In this document: piece by piece, positions 54,778-64,000 of the stretch
Layout of the letters: each line of letters begins with the position of its first letter
Position numbering within the stretch: position 1 is the stretch's first letter
Source: Vibrio astriarenae
GTDB taxonomy: Bacteria > Pseudomonadota > Gammaproteobacteria > Enterobacterales > Vibrionaceae
NCBI RefSeq assembly: GCF_010587385.1
Contig: NZ_CP047475.1
Span: 1,674,001-1,738,000 of the forward strand
Length of the DNA: 64,000 bases
Reading direction: 5' to 3'
The notes under the pieces: generated by a model
What the model was told of the DNA's origin: nothing
Database searches by the model: none
What the model saw: the letters and a program-made list of their open reading frames with translations, nothing else
Position numbers and translations under genes: made by a program

Positions 54778-56652
54778 CTATCCAAGCACTCTCTCAATCT
54801 CATTCAAACTAGTAGGATCATCAATCGTAGACGGCACCGTATAGTGCTCCCCATCCGCAATCTGCCTAATCGTTCTACGTAGAATCTTACCTGAACGAGT
54901 TTTTGGCAATCTATCCACCACCAGTGCATGCTTGAAGCAGGCGACTGCGCCGATTTCATCGCGTACTTTGCCGACTAACTGCCCTTCCAGTTCATTCAAG
55001 TCAACGTCAACGCCATCTTTGAGTACCACAAAGCCCAATGGAAGCTGACCTTTCAGATCATCATGCACACCGACAACGGCACATTCAGCAATTGCAGGGT
55101 GTCCACCCACAATCTCCTCCATCTCGCCCGTTGAGAGTCTATGACCAGCAACGTTAATCACATCATCAATGCGCCCCATAATGAACAAGTATCCATCTTC
55201 ATCTAGGTAGCCACCATCACCAGAGACGTAGTAACCCGGGAACTGACCTAGATAACCCGCTTCAAAGCGATCGTGATTGCGCCACACTGTCGGTAAACAA
55301 CTTGGTGGTAACGGGCGCTTGAGGGCGACAAAGCCTTGTTGATTTGGCGCTTGGGCTTCACCCGCCTCATTCAGGATTTCCACTTGATAGCCCGGTATTG
55401 GTTTGGTTGATGAGCCCGCTTTCACTGGCATCAACTCTATCCCCGTTGGATTGCCTGCAATCGCCCAACCTGTTTCTGTTTGCCACCAATGGTCAATCAC
55501 AGGTTTGTTCGACTTGGTTTGTACCCATTCTAACGTGGGCGGATCGAGGCGCTCACCTGCCATGAAAATGGTTTTGAGTTTGGAAAGATCGTACTGATGA
55601 AGATATTCTCCCTCAGGGTCTTCTTTCTTGATCGCTCTAAAAGCGGTGGGCGCAGAAAATAATACATCGACATCATACTGCTCACATACTCGCCAGAACG
55701 CACCCGGGTTTGGCGTTCTCACTGGCTTGCCCTCAAACAATATTGTTGTACAACCATGAATGAGCGGGCCATAGACAATATAAGAGTGGCCCACGACCCA
55801 ACCGACATCAGACGCTGCCCAATACACGCCATCTTGAGGAACATTATAGATGGCACTCATTGAGTACTTCATCGCGACTGCATGACCGCCATTGTCGCGA
55901 ACCACACCTTTCGGCTTGCCTGTAGTGCCAGATGTATAAAGGATATACAGCGGATCGGTGGCTTTTACTGGCACACACGGATGAGCCTTGGCTTGGTTGA
56001 CCGCTGATAGCCAATCCTTATCGCGCTCCTGTCCTAACTCCGCTTCACACTCAGGGCGCTGCAACACAAACACCGTATCCGGCTTCCAGCGACTATCCAT
56101 GATCGCTTTATCCACTAGCGGTTTATAGGGAAGCACCTTGTTAATCTCGATACCACATGAAGTCGTCATCACAACTTTAGGCTCGGCATCTTCGATTCTC
56201 ACCGCGAGCTCATTGGGGGCAAACCCGCCAAACACCACCGAGTGAATCGCTCCTAGGCGCGCACACGCTAACATCGCCATCGCCGCTTCCGGTATCATCG
56301 GCATGTAGATGACCACCCTATCCCCTTTCTCAACACCTTCGCTTGCGAGCATTCCAGCAATTTTTGCTACCTGATCTCGTAGGTTATTGTAGCTGTATTG
56401 CTTCTGAACCCCCGTCACAGGCGAGTCATAAATCATCGCGGTGTGCTCACCCCTGCCTTGCTCACAGTGATAATCCAGTGCAAGCCAAGCAGTATTTAAC
56501 TCCCCATCAGGAAACCAGCGTTCAATGCCATTCTCATCCGTTTGTAAGGCGGTGTTTGGCGCCTTAAACCAATCGATATTTTGTGCTTGATTGAGCCAGA
56601 ACTCTTCTGGTTTCGATTGTGCCCAATTGTATTCTTGTTCATAAGCCGACAT
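54778..56652 (-). CDS. prpE: Propionyl-CoA synthetase
   Basis: The 624-residue AMP-forming acyl-CoA synthetase activates propionate to propionyl-CoA, the entry step of the methylcitrate cycle. It has the P-loop YTSGTTGKPKGVV, the HWWQTETGWA motif, the YVSGDGGYLDEDGYLFIMGR hinge, and the catalytic Lys589 in TRSGKILRR, a likely target of acetylation. The ATG at 56652 has GGAGGGA upstream; an in-frame start 12 codons earlier is less likely. It is the last gene of the prp operon. Confidence 0.92.
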   Translation of the reverse strand: MSAYEQEYNWAQSKPEEFWLNQAQNIDWFKAPNTALQTDENGIERWFPDGELNTAWLALDYHCEQGRGEHTAMIYDSPVTGVQKQYSYNNLRDQVAKIAGMLASEGVEKGDRVVIYMPMIPEAAMAMLACARLGAIHSVVFGGFAPNELAVRIEDAEPKVVMTTSCGIEINKVLPYKPLVDKAIMDSRWKPDTVFVLQRPECEAELGQERDKDWLSAVNQAKAHPCVPVKATDPLYILYTSGTTGKPKGVVRDNGGHAVAMKYSMSAIYNVPQDGVYWAASDVGWVVGHSYIVYGPLIHGCTTILFEGKPVRTPNPGAFWRVCEQYDVDVLFSAPTAFRAIKKEDPEGEYLHQYDLSKLKTIFMAGERLDPPTLEWVQTKSNKPVIDHWWQTETGWAIAGNPTGIELMPVKAGSSTKPIPGYQVEILNEAGEAQAPNQQGFVALKRPLPPSCLPTVWRNHDRFEAGYLGQFPGYYVSGDGGYLDEDGYLFIMGRIDDVINVAGHRLSTGEMEEIVGGHPAIAECAVVGVHDDLKGQLPLGFVVLKDGVDVDLNELEGQLVGKVRDEIGAVACFKHALVVDRLPKTRSGKILRRTIRQIADGEHYTVPSTIDDPTSLNEIERVLG

Positions 56653-56696
56653 AACATTCCCTCCAGTGATTCTATCCAATGATGTCACTGCTGTTC

Positions 56697-57878
56697 TTAT
56701 TCAAAGATGTTGGAGGGAACGTGCACAAAGCCCTCCATGATGATACGAGCACTGCGGCTCATACTCACTTGTTCTACTTGCCAACCGCTTGGCACCTGTG
56801 TCACTTTAGCTCCAACCTTGAGTTTGCCTGATGGATGACCAAAGGTGACATAGTCACGCCCATAACCACCTGCGGCGAGATTCACCAAAGTACCTGGCAC
56901 ACTCGCCGCCGATGCGATCGCCACCGCTGCCGTCCCCATCATGGCGTGGTGGAGTTTGCCCATCGACAAGGCTCGTACATTCAAATCAATATCCGACGCA
57001 CTGACCAACTCTCCACTTGAACTCTGATAAGGTTTCGCTTTACTGACAAACGCCACTTTGGGTGAATGCTGCGAGGTTTTGATATCCTCTATCTCCGATA
57101 TCAAACCCATCTTCAACGCGCCATATGCGCGAATCGTTTCAAACATCGCTAACGCTTGTGTATCGTTATTGATGGCTTCTTGAAGCTCCGTTCCTGAGTA
57201 GCCTACCGAGTCAGCATCGATGAAAATGGTGGGTATACCTGCAGTAATTAGCGTAGCGTTAAGCGTTCCAACGCCAGGGACTTTCAAATCATCGATTAGG
57301 CTTCCGGTAGGGAACAGAGCTTCGTCATCCGCAATCGGCTTTACAAAATCGACCTTGATTTCAGCAGCCGGAAAAGTCACCCCATCGAGCATAAAATCAC
57401 CCAGCTCTTGAACTTCCCCATCCACAATTGGAACATCAATCAAAATGCTCTTTTGTATATTTACCTGCCAAACCCGAACAGACACGACGCCTTCATTCGG
57501 GATGCGGTCCTTATCAATGAGTCCTGCATGAATGGCAAACGGCCCAACAGCTGCCGATAGATTCCCGCAATTGCCTCCCCAGTCAACAAAGGCCTTATCA
57601 ATCGACACCTGACCGAAAAGATAGTCGACATCGTGGTCAGGCTTATCACTCTTAGACACAATCACCGTCTTGCTAGTGCTCGACGTCGCGCCCCCCATTC
57701 CGTCAATCTGTTTGCCATACGCATCAGGACTGCCAATCACGCGCAGTAAAAAATCATCTCTCACCTTGCCCGGCACTTGCGCAGCTTGGGGTAAATCCTC
57801 TAGGTTAAGAAAGACACCCTTACTGGTTCCACCACGCATATAAGTCGCCGCAACACGACACTGTTTTCCATTGGTCAT
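56697..57878 (-). CDS. prpF: 2-methylaconitate cis-trans isomerase
   Basis: The 393-residue PrpF protein converts the trans-2-methylaconitate made by AcnD into the cis isomer. It has TYMRGGTSKGVFL at the start, IDGMGGATSSTSKTVIVS, NCGNLSAAVGPFA and HHAMMGTAAVAIASAA, all typical of PrpF. The ATG at 57878 has AAGGAGC 6 nt upstream; a start 16 codons earlier would run into the acnD gene. It lies 10 nt after acnD, as expected for this pair. Confidence 0.92.
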   Translation of the reverse strand: MTNGKQCRVAATYMRGGTSKGVFLNLEDLPQAAQVPGKVRDDFLLRVIGSPDAYGKQIDGMGGATSSTSKTVIVSKSDKPDHDVDYLFGQVSIDKAFVDWGGNCGNLSAAVGPFAIHAGLIDKDRIPNEGVVSVRVWQVNIQKSILIDVPIVDGEVQELGDFMLDGVTFPAAEIKVDFVKPIADDEALFPTGSLIDDLKVPGVGTLNATLITAGIPTIFIDADSVGYSGTELQEAINNDTQALAMFETIRAYGALKMGLISEIEDIKTSQHSPKVAFVSKAKPYQSSSGELVSASDIDLNVRALSMGKLHHAMMGTAAVAIASAASVPGTLVNLAAGGYGRDYVTFGHPSGKLKVGAKVTQVPSGWQVEQVSMSRSARIIMEGFVHVPSNIFE

Positions 57879-57888
57879 GGTTTGCTCC

Positions 57889-60477
57889 TTAGGCCAAAAA
57901 GTCTTGTGCGAAACGCTGCAGTACACCGCCAGCCTGATACACCTTCACTTCGTCTTGAGTATCAAGGCGACACTTCACCGCTACATCCAGTTTTTCGCCA
58001 TTGGCGCGGGTGACAATCAGCGCTAAATGTGCGCCCGGCGTGATATCTCCCACCACGTCATAAAGCTCAGTCCCATCAAGCTCTAATGTGTTCCGGTTCA
58101 TACCATCGACAAACTCAAGCGGCAACACGCCCATACCCACCAAGTTGGTTCGGTGAATACGCTCAAAGCCTTCGGCAACAATCGCCTCAACGCCAGCGAG
58201 ACGCACCCCTTTGGCGGCCCAGTCACGAGAAGAGCCTTGCCCATAATCTGCCCCGGCCACAATAATCAACGGCTGCTTGCGATTCATGTAGGTCTCTATC
58301 GCTTCCCACATCCGAACAACCAGCCCTTCTGGCTCAATGCGAGCAAGAGAGCCTTGCACGACTTCACCATTGTCTTTGACCATTTCATTAAACAGTTTCG
58401 GGTTGGCGAACGTGGCACGTTGCGCCGTTAAATGATCGCCTCGGTGAGTCGCGTAAGAGTTAAAATCCTCCTCCTCGAGACCCATCTTGGCCAGATATTC
58501 CCCGGCAGCACTGCTTGCCAAAATGGCATTGGAAGGAGAAAGGTGGTCAGTAGTGATGTTGTCTCCAAGCACTGCCAGCGGACGCATACCACTCAGGGTT
58601 CTTGTCGCAGCTAATGCTCCTTCCCAATACGGCGGTCTTCTGATGTAGGTACTCATCGCTCGCCAATCATAGAGGGGGCTTTCACTTTGCTGCGCATCAT
58701 CAAGCTTGAACATTTGAATGTAGACTTGCTTAAACTGCTCTGGCTTAACAAACTCACCTACAACCGCGTCAATTTCAGCATCCGATGGCCACAAATCATT
58801 GAGATAGATAGGTTTGCCCTGAGCATCATGACCCAACGCATCACGCTCAATATCAAATCGAATCGAGCCCGCAAGTGCGTAGGCCACCACTAACGGCGGT
58901 GACGCAAGAAACGCTTGTTTCGCATAAGGGTGGATTCGTCCATCAAAGTTACGATTCCCTGAAAGCACAGCCGTTGTATAGAGATCGCGTTCTATGATCT
59001 CTTGTTGGATATTTGGATCTAAGGCACCACTCATGCCATTACAGGTGGTACACGCATAAGCCACAATACCAAAACCGAGCTTCTCCATCTCTTCAAGCAG
59101 TCCTGCTTGTTCAAGATACAACTTGGCGACTTTCGAGCCTGGTGCGAACGAAGATTTCACCCAAGGTTTACGTACTAAGCCTAGCTCATTGGCTTTTTTC
59201 GCCAGCAGCCCCGCCGCAACCACGTTTCTTGGGTTACTGGTATTGGTACAAGAAGTGATGGCCGCAATGATCACCGCGCCATCCGGCAGTTTATCCTCAG
59301 ATTCCTCGTAATGGCCTGCCAAACCTTGACTAGATAGCTCTGAGGTTGGCAAACGTCGATGAGGGTTGGAAGGCCCCGCCATATTGCGGGTGACTTGTGA
59401 CAAATCGAACTCAAGCACACGCTCATATTCCGCGTCTGTTAAGTCATCTGCCCACAAGCCGACCTGTTTCGCGTAGTTCTCGACGAGTTGAACCTGCTGT
59501 TCGTCTCGGCCGGTCAGTTTCAGATACAGCAAGGTTTGCTCATCGATATAGAACATCCCTGCGGTTGCTCCATATTCCGGCGTCATATTTGAAATGGTGG
59601 CGCGATCACCAATGGTTAGCGATTCCGTGCCCTCACCAAAGAATTCAAGGTAGCAGGACACCACTTTTTGGTTGCGCAAGAACTCTGTCAAAGCCAGCAC
59701 AATATCGGTGGCCGTGATCCCTTCTTGTCTTTTCCCGGTTAGCTTAACACCGACAATATCAGGCAGTCGCATCATCGACGGGCGTCCAAGCATTACTGTT
59801 TCCGCCTCTAAGCCCCCCACACCAATCGCAAGCACACCCAGCGCATCAACATGCGGTGTGTGGCTATCTGTGCCCACACAGGTATCTGGATAAGCGATGC
59901 CCTGTTTTGACTGCACTACTGGCGACATCTTCTCAAGGTTAATCTGATGCATGATGCCATTGCCCGCCGGCACCACACTGACATTCTCAAAGGCGGTTTT
60001 GCACCACTCAATAAAGTGAAAGCGATCTTCATTGCGGCGCTCTTCAACCGCGCGGTTTTTCTCAAACGCCTCAGGATCAAAGCCGGCGTGCTCAACGGCT
60101 AATGAATGGTCAACGATCAGCTGCGTCTCAACGACTGGGTTCACTTGCGATGGGTCACCACCTTGCTCGGCGATTGCATCACGAAGACCTGCGAGATCCA
60201 CCAGCGCGGTTTGACCCAGAATGTCGTGACACACCACTCGGGCTGGGTACCACGGAAAGTCTCGGTCACGCTTTCTTTCTATTAACTGCAATAGACTCGC
60301 ATCCAGTTCGCTTGGCTCGCAGCGACGCACTAATTGCTCAGCCAGAACACGTGATGTGTATGGCAGTGTTTTATAACTGTTGGGTTTTAAGCTCTCTAAT
60401 GCCTCTCGCACGTCATAATAATCAAGCTCGGTGCCGGGCAGTGCTTTTCGATATTTTGAATTATTCGAAATCATCAT
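57889..60477 (-). CDS. acnD: 2-methylcitrate dehydratase, Fe/S-dependent (AcnD)
   Basis: The 862-residue aconitase-family enzyme dehydrates 2-methylcitrate. The three [4Fe-4S] ligands are Cys410 (TSCTNTSNP), Cys476 and Cys479 (ACTTCNG). Other aconitase signatures are VGTDSHTPHVDALGVLAIG and the swivel domain with DYGQGSSRDWAAKG. The pairing with prpF and absence of a prpD gene here identifies AcnD rather than AcnA. AGGAAG lies 7 nt before the first of two adjacent ATGs. Confidence 0.92.
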   Translation of the reverse strand: MMISNNSKYRKALPGTELDYYDVREALESLKPNSYKTLPYTSRVLAEQLVRRCEPSELDASLLQLIERKRDRDFPWYPARVVCHDILGQTALVDLAGLRDAIAEQGGDPSQVNPVVETQLIVDHSLAVEHAGFDPEAFEKNRAVEERRNEDRFHFIEWCKTAFENVSVVPAGNGIMHQINLEKMSPVVQSKQGIAYPDTCVGTDSHTPHVDALGVLAIGVGGLEAETVMLGRPSMMRLPDIVGVKLTGKRQEGITATDIVLALTEFLRNQKVVSCYLEFFGEGTESLTIGDRATISNMTPEYGATAGMFYIDEQTLLYLKLTGRDEQQVQLVENYAKQVGLWADDLTDAEYERVLEFDLSQVTRNMAGPSNPHRRLPTSELSSQGLAGHYEESEDKLPDGAVIIAAITSCTNTSNPRNVVAAGLLAKKANELGLVRKPWVKSSFAPGSKVAKLYLEQAGLLEEMEKLGFGIVAYACTTCNGMSGALDPNIQQEIIERDLYTTAVLSGNRNFDGRIHPYAKQAFLASPPLVVAYALAGSIRFDIERDALGHDAQGKPIYLNDLWPSDAEIDAVVGEFVKPEQFKQVYIQMFKLDDAQQSESPLYDWRAMSTYIRRPPYWEGALAATRTLSGMRPLAVLGDNITTDHLSPSNAILASSAAGEYLAKMGLEEEDFNSYATHRGDHLTAQRATFANPKLFNEMVKDNGEVVQGSLARIEPEGLVVRMWEAIETYMNRKQPLIIVAGADYGQGSSRDWAAKGVRLAGVEAIVAEGFERIHRTNLVGMGVLPLEFVDGMNRNTLELDGTELYDVVGDITPGAHLALIVTRANGEKLDVAVKCRLDTQDEVKVYQAGGVLQRFAQDFLA

Positions 60478-60506
60478 CTTGGGCTTCCTTTCATTGCGAC
60501 TTATCT

Positions 60507-61634
60507 TTAACGGTTCTCAATAGGAACCCAGTCTTGATGCTCTGGCCCGGTATAATCAGCACTTGGTCGAATGATTCGGTTATTGTCACGCTGCTCGAAA
60601 ACATGCGCAGCCCAACCAGTCAAACGGCTCATCACGAAAATAGGAGTAAACAGCTTGGTGGGAATATCCATAAAGTGATAGGCTGACGCATGGAAAAAGT
60701 CAGCGTTACAGAACAAGTCTTTTTCACGCTTCATCACCGACTCAACACGTTCCGAAACCGCATAGAGATGAGTATCACCAACGGCTGTTGAAAGCTCTTT
60801 CGACCAAGCTTTAATCAGCGCATTTCGCGGATCACTCTCACGATAAATCGCGTGACCAAAGCCCATGATTTTGTCTTTGTTTGCCAGCATCTGCATGATC
60901 TTGGCTTCGGCTTCATCAGGCGTGTGCCAATCTTGGATCATTGCCATTGCCGCTTCATTGGCACCACCGTGGAGTGGCCCTCGCAAGGTACCAATCGCCG
61001 CCGTCACACAAGAGTGCAGATCAGACAACGTTGAAGCACAGACCCTTGCTGCAAAGGTAGACGCGTTAAATTCATGCTCAGCATAGAGAATCAAAGAGCA
61101 ATGCATCACTTTCTTGTGTAGTTCAGTTGGCGCTTTGTCCGTTAGCATTTTTAAGAAGTAGCCGCCAATACAATCTTCAGAGGTGTCTTGGGTATCGACT
61201 CTGACCCCATCATGACTATAGCGATACCAGTAACAGATGATCGCCGGAAAAAGGGCCAGCATACGCTCGGTTGCCGACAGCTGTTGAGAAAAGTCCTCTT
61301 CTTGCTCTAGATTACCCAGCACGGAACAGCCTGTACGCATCACATCCATTGGGTGTGCTTCTGCCGGAATAAGCTCTAACGCCTCTTTAAGCGCCTTAGG
61401 TAGGCCGCGCTGGCCAATAAGGTGTGTTTTGTACTCATCCAGTTCTGCACGATTAGGCAAATGTCCTCTGAGCAGCAAGTAAGCGACCTCCTCAAATTGA
61501 GCATGATTGGCCAGATCGGTAATATCGTAACCACGATAAGTGAGACCTGTCCCGGATTTACCAACAGTACATAGTGCAGTGCTTCCAGCGCTTTGACCAC
61601 GTAGGCCTGCGCCACCAATTTCCGAATGTGGCAT
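60507..61634 (-). CDS. prpC: 2-methylcitrate synthase
   Basis: The 375-residue citrate-synthase family enzyme condenses propionyl-CoA with oxaloacetate. It has the active-site His of GPLHGGANEAAM and of GFGHAIYR, and an Asp in HFMDIPTKLFTPIF, the last a PrpC-type stretch. The short length excludes the ordinary type I citrate synthase. AAAGGAG lies 7 nt before the ATG. It stands between prpB and acnD. Confidence 0.93.
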   Translation of the reverse strand: MPHSEIGGAGLRGQSAGSTALCTVGKSGTGLTYRGYDITDLANHAQFEEVAYLLLRGHLPNRAELDEYKTHLIGQRGLPKALKEALELIPAEAHPMDVMRTGCSVLGNLEQEEDFSQQLSATERMLALFPAIICYWYRYSHDGVRVDTQDTSEDCIGGYFLKMLTDKAPTELHKKVMHCSLILYAEHEFNASTFAARVCASTLSDLHSCVTAAIGTLRGPLHGGANEAAMAMIQDWHTPDEAEAKIMQMLANKDKIMGFGHAIYRESDPRNALIKAWSKELSTAVGDTHLYAVSERVESVMKREKDLFCNADFFHASAYHFMDIPTKLFTPIFVMSRLTGWAAHVFEQRDNNRIIRPSADYTGPEHQDWVPIENR

Positions 61635-61750
61635 GTTGAACTCCTTTTGACCCTGACCGGACTCTCTGACGGAATCTCTATCTCAGGTTTTTCACGTTAT
61701 TGGATTAAGTTGAATGTGTTTTCTTGGGCTTTATCGTTCTCGGTGACTCG

Positions 61751-62647
61751 TTACTTGTCTTGATTGAACAGTGCATCAAGCTTGTCTTCGTATGCGTGAT
61801 AGTTAAGGTGCTGATACAACTCTTTCCGGGTTTGCATCGACGCCAGCAGCGCCTCTTGATTGCCTTCAGAAAGAAGGTGTTGATAGACCATTTCCGCCGC
61901 TTTGTTCATAGCTCTGAACGCGCTAAGCGGATACAGCACCATATCGACCCCTGATTGCGCTAACTCTTCACAGCCATACAAAGGGGTTTGTCCAAACTCG
62001 GTGATATTGGCGAGAATGGGCACGTCTTTACCCGTTGCTTGCTTGAGTGCAGATGAAAATTGCTGATATTGGGTAAGCTCGGTCATCGCCTCAGGAAAGA
62101 TCATGTCAGCGCCAGCTTCCACACATGCAATAGCTCTCTCCACTGCACTTTCAAAACCTTCCACCGCCAATGCATCGGTGCGCGCCATAATCACAAAATC
62201 TTCGTCAGTACGCGCATCAACGGCCGCTTTTACGCGATCCACCATCTCCGACTGCGACACAATGGCTTTATTCGGGCGATGCCCACAACGCTTTTGCGCG
62301 ACCTGATCTTCCATGTGAACCGCACCCGCGCCCGCTTTTTCCATTGCTTTAATGGTGCGGGAAATATTGAACGCGCCACCAAAACCGGTATCAATATCCA
62401 CCAATAACGGTAAGTCACACGCGTTGCTCACACGCTCAACATCTACCAGTACATCGTTTAACGTGGTAATACCCAAATCCGGCAAGCCGTAAGAAGCATT
62501 GGCGATCCCCCCTCCTGACAGATAGATGGCTTGATGACCGACATTTTTCGCCATCATGGCGCAGTACGGATTCACCGTACCCACAATTTGCAGCGGATTA
62601 TTTTGTTTAACTGCGAGCCTAAATTTTGCTCCTTGCGAAAGTCCCAT
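61751..62647 (-). CDS. prpB: 2-methylisocitrate lyase
   Basis: The 298-residue lyase of the PEP mutase/isocitrate lyase family splits 2-methylisocitrate into pyruvate and succinate. Its active-site loop [12 protein letters not shown] carries the catalytic Cys121, and the metal-binding Asp residues are in VDIDTGFGG. It starts 2 nt after the GntR regulator gene and is followed by a 116-bp gap before prpC. Confidence 0.93.
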   Translation of the reverse strand: MGLSQGAKFRLAVKQNNPLQIVGTVNPYCAMMAKNVGHQAIYLSGGGIANASYGLPDLGITTLNDVLVDVERVSNACDLPLLVDIDTGFGGAFNISRTIKAMEKAGAGAVHMEDQVAQKRCGHRPNKAIVSQSEMVDRVKAAVDARTDEDFVIMARTDALAVEGFESAVERAIACVEAGADMIFPEAMTELTQYQQFSSALKQATGKDVPILANITEFGQTPLYGCEELAQSGVDMVLYPLSAFRAMNKAAEMVYQHLLSEGNQEALLASMQTRKELYQHLNYHAYEDKLDALFNQDK

Positions 62648-62649
62648 AG

Positions 62650-63357
62650 CTAGTTTCCTTGTAACATTTGTTGTTCTACTAGTTTTCGACTGCCTGAGAT
62701 ATGACGTCTCATCAGCATTTCAGCCAACTCTTCATCGCGGTTTTTGATCGCCTGAAGAATGAATTTGTGTTCAGCGAGCGCCTCGGTTGGCCGAGAGTGT
62801 GCACGTGGAGATTGATAGCGATACATACGCAACAGATGGTAAAGCTCATCGCACAACACAGAGATTAGTTTGGTGTTGCGCGTGGCTTGAATGATTCGAT
62901 AATGGAAGTCGAAATCGCCTTGTTGGTGAAAGTAGGAAGCCCCTTCCACCTCATCAATATGATGGGAATGTGTCGACAATAACAGCTCTAAGCCATGAAG
63001 CTCTTCTGCGGTGATAAAACGCGCAGCCAACCTTGCGGCCATTCCCTCAAGTGCTTCACGTACCGTGTAGAGATCAAGAAGCTTCTCTGGCGAGAGGGTA
63101 ATGACTCGAGCGCCAACATTGGCGGTACGCTCTATCAACCCCAGCCCTTCTAATCGCATAATCGCTTCACGCAGCGGACCACGACTGACTTGATAATGCT
63201 TGGCTAGCTCTGGCTCTGAGATCTTACTGCCCGACGGGATCTCGCCACTCACAATAGACTCAATCAAAAGCTCAGTGAGGCTCTCGGACTTGGTGTGCTC
63301 CTTGTCCGTCCCTAAAGAGGCCTTAAATCCCTCACTGTGGGTATTCAAAATGTTCAT
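62650..63357 (-). CDS. GntR family regulator of the prp operon (FadR/FCD type)
   Basis: The 235-residue regulator has an N-terminal winged HTH ([36 protein letters not shown]) and a C-terminal FCD all-helical ligand domain with metal/ligand His and Asp residues (DFDFHYRI). It is the first gene of the prp operon and lies under tandem palindromes. It probably represses the operon and itself and releases on a cycle intermediate such as 2-methylcitrate; the ligand is inferred. AGGA lies 8 nt before the ATG. Confidence 0.9.
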   Translation of the reverse strand: MNILNTHSEGFKASLGTDKEHTKSESLTELLIESIVSGEIPSGSKISEPELAKHYQVSRGPLREAIMRLEGLGLIERTANVGARVITLSPEKLLDLYTVREALEGMAARLAARFITAEELHGLELLLSTHSHHIDEVEGASYFHQQGDFDFHYRIIQATRNTKLISVLCDELYHLLRMYRYQSPRAHSRPTEALAEHKFILQAIKNRDEELAEMLMRRHISGSRKLVEQQMLQGN

Positions 63358-63372
63358 TGCTAAATCCTAATG

Positions 63373-63382
63373 TGTCAACAAT
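63373..63382. promoter_or_regulatory. Degenerate third GntR-type half-site near the regulator start
   Basis: TGTCAACAAT (63373-63382) matches the right 10 bases of the upstream palindromes (TGTCGACAAT) with one mismatch. It lies 16 nt before the regulator ATG, within the likely mRNA leader. Confidence 0.4.
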
Positions 63383-63413
63383 GTTAAATTCTGAATAAAA
63401 AATAGACTACTTA

Positions 63414-63444
63414 ATTGTCGACAATCAAGTGAATTGTCGACAAT
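63414..63444. promoter_or_regulatory. Tandem palindromic operators of the prp operon
   Basis: Two identical perfect palindromes, ATTGTCGACAAT at 63414-63425 and 63433-63444, have centres 19 bp apart. The size and TTGT/ACAA arms suit FadR-type GntR regulators. They lie 57-87 nt upstream of the regulator gene and probably overlap its promoter. Confidence 0.75.
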
Positions 63445-63584
63445 TAAGACTAAGGTATAAGTTGAAGTGTATCTGAAAATGGGGAATTACGACTAAAGCG
63501 GATAGAAAATTCCGACTTTATAGAGTCACTGCCATTTGTTGGCTTGTTACTCATGAAATAGAGATACGGCTTGATTCTCTCTAA

Positions 63585-63896
63585 TCAAGCTTGTAGGAAC
63601 AGAGTGTCACCACTCTGGAAATTGAGCCCTGGGTGATTTTCAAATCTTACCACCCCCACAGCCACATCGCCTCCAACTGCTTTGTTAACCCGTGCAACAC
63701 CCTCAATACCGAAACCACCACAGAGTTCGATGGCTTTGACGCCCTTATTGACCAACTCTTGCGCCATGCACTCTGCCTCGGCGTAATTTTTTACCCCTAC
63801 AGTGATAAGCTCAACGGCTGGTGTGTCTATCGTGCTCTGGTGAATTTTGCTGTCCGCTTCGGGGGCAAGAAATATGAATGCCGCTTTAAGTTTCAT
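63585..63896 (-). CDS. DUF6506-like small protein
   Basis: The 103-residue protein from the ATG at 63896 has AAAGGAG upstream; a start 17 codons earlier is less likely. It has MKLKAAFIFLAPEAD, VELITVGVKNYAEAECMAQELV, and a Gly-rich GVKAIELCGGFGIEGVARVNKAVGG segment, which agrees with DUF6506 proteins as I recall them. The fold may be an alpha/beta dehydrogenase-like or PII-like ligand-binding unit. It is upstream of the prp operon on the same strand but separated by the operator region. Function unknown. Confidence 0.65.
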   Translation of the reverse strand: MKLKAAFIFLAPEADSKIHQSTIDTPAVELITVGVKNYAEAECMAQELVNKGVKAIELCGGFGIEGVARVNKAVGGDVAVGVVRFENHPGLNFQSGDTLFLQA

Positions 63897-64000
63897 GTTA
63901 GCTCCTTTAAATGAAATTCGTGGAAAAGTAGTGTTAGGATGTGTCAAGCCTCTATCCTATGCTTATATTTGCATTTGAGATCTGAGTGTGTAAAACAACA
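63897..64000. other. Right edge, upstream of the DUF6506-like gene
   Basis: This holds the ribosome-binding site and presumably the promoter of the DUF6506-like gene. Nothing else was recognised before the window ends. Confidence 0.3.

Noticed and set aside
60102..60686. 194-codon open frame on the plus strand opposite acnD and prpC
   Set aside because: It spans the antisense of two conserved enzymes and the gap between them. The translation has no recognisable domain; codon constraints of the real genes explain it.
63633..63914. 93-codon open frame opposite the DUF6506-like gene
   Set aside because: The minus-strand frame has a good ribosome-binding site and a family-like Gly-rich core; the plus-strand frame has neither.
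1..64000. Mobile elements, tRNA genes, CRISPR arrays, prophage or toxin-antitoxin modules
   Set aside because: I saw no transposase, integrase, att-like repeats, cloverleaf with a CCA end, regularly spaced repeats or typical toxin pairs on either strand.

Overview
The window looks like chromosomal DNA of a marine gammaproteobacterium, most likely a Vibrio or close relative. This rests on moderate GC content, Vibrio-like protein sequences (YbiT, YggL, PrpB/C/AcnD/PrpF/PrpE under a GntR-type regulator, GabD/GabT) and the mix of small-molecule catabolic operons. I see no rRNA, tRNA, CRISPR, insertion sequence, integrase or phage gene. Genes are densely packed, and almost every operon has a recognisable hairpin terminator.

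Left part (0-16 kb): a carbohydrate locus. A MalM-like lipoprotein and a LamB-type porin are divergently transcribed. They are followed by a pirin, an AraC regulator, two small DUF proteins and an aldose 1-epimerase. A five-gene sugar block comes next: binding protein, two permeases, ATPase, and a lipoprotein with a GH26-type catalytic domain plus a C-terminal CBM-like domain. A methyl-accepting chemotaxis protein follows. Two CRP-like sites lie upstream of the binding-protein gene. Together these suggest sensing, surface cleavage, outer-membrane passage and ATP-driven uptake of one oligosaccharide; the sugar is unknown. The stretch closes with a sugar O-acetyltransferase gene broken by one in-frame stop codon.

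16-23.6 kb: housekeeping and accessory single genes (SDR, a His/Lys-rich secreted protein, DUF805, homocysteine methyltransferase, YggL), then gabD-gabT with a divergent LysR gene and a perfect dyad between them. 24-34 kb continues the same chemistry: patD, an NhaC-type antiporter, patA, two paralogous tail-to-tail LysR genes, then aguB - APC permease - aguA. With gabDT this encodes every step from agmatine through N-carbamoylputrescine, putrescine, 4-aminobutanal and GABA to succinate.

34-54.7 kb: a ferric-reductase-like flavoprotein, a QorB-like reductase, an orphan betaine-type binding protein, the ABC-F protein YbiT, a TAXI-TRAP transporter, two overlapping P-loop GTPase genes associated with membranes, a DEAD-box helicase with a YqfB amidohydrolase, a complete betaine-type ABC transporter whose binding protein is a paralogue of the orphan, a GST with a TetR-like operator, and a large lipoprotein of unknown role behind a long AT-rich region.

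54.7-64 kb: a complete methylcitrate-cycle operon on the minus strand (GntR regulator, prpB, prpC, acnD, prpF, prpE) for propionate use, with twin perfect palindromes as likely operators, and a DUF6506-like gene at the right edge.
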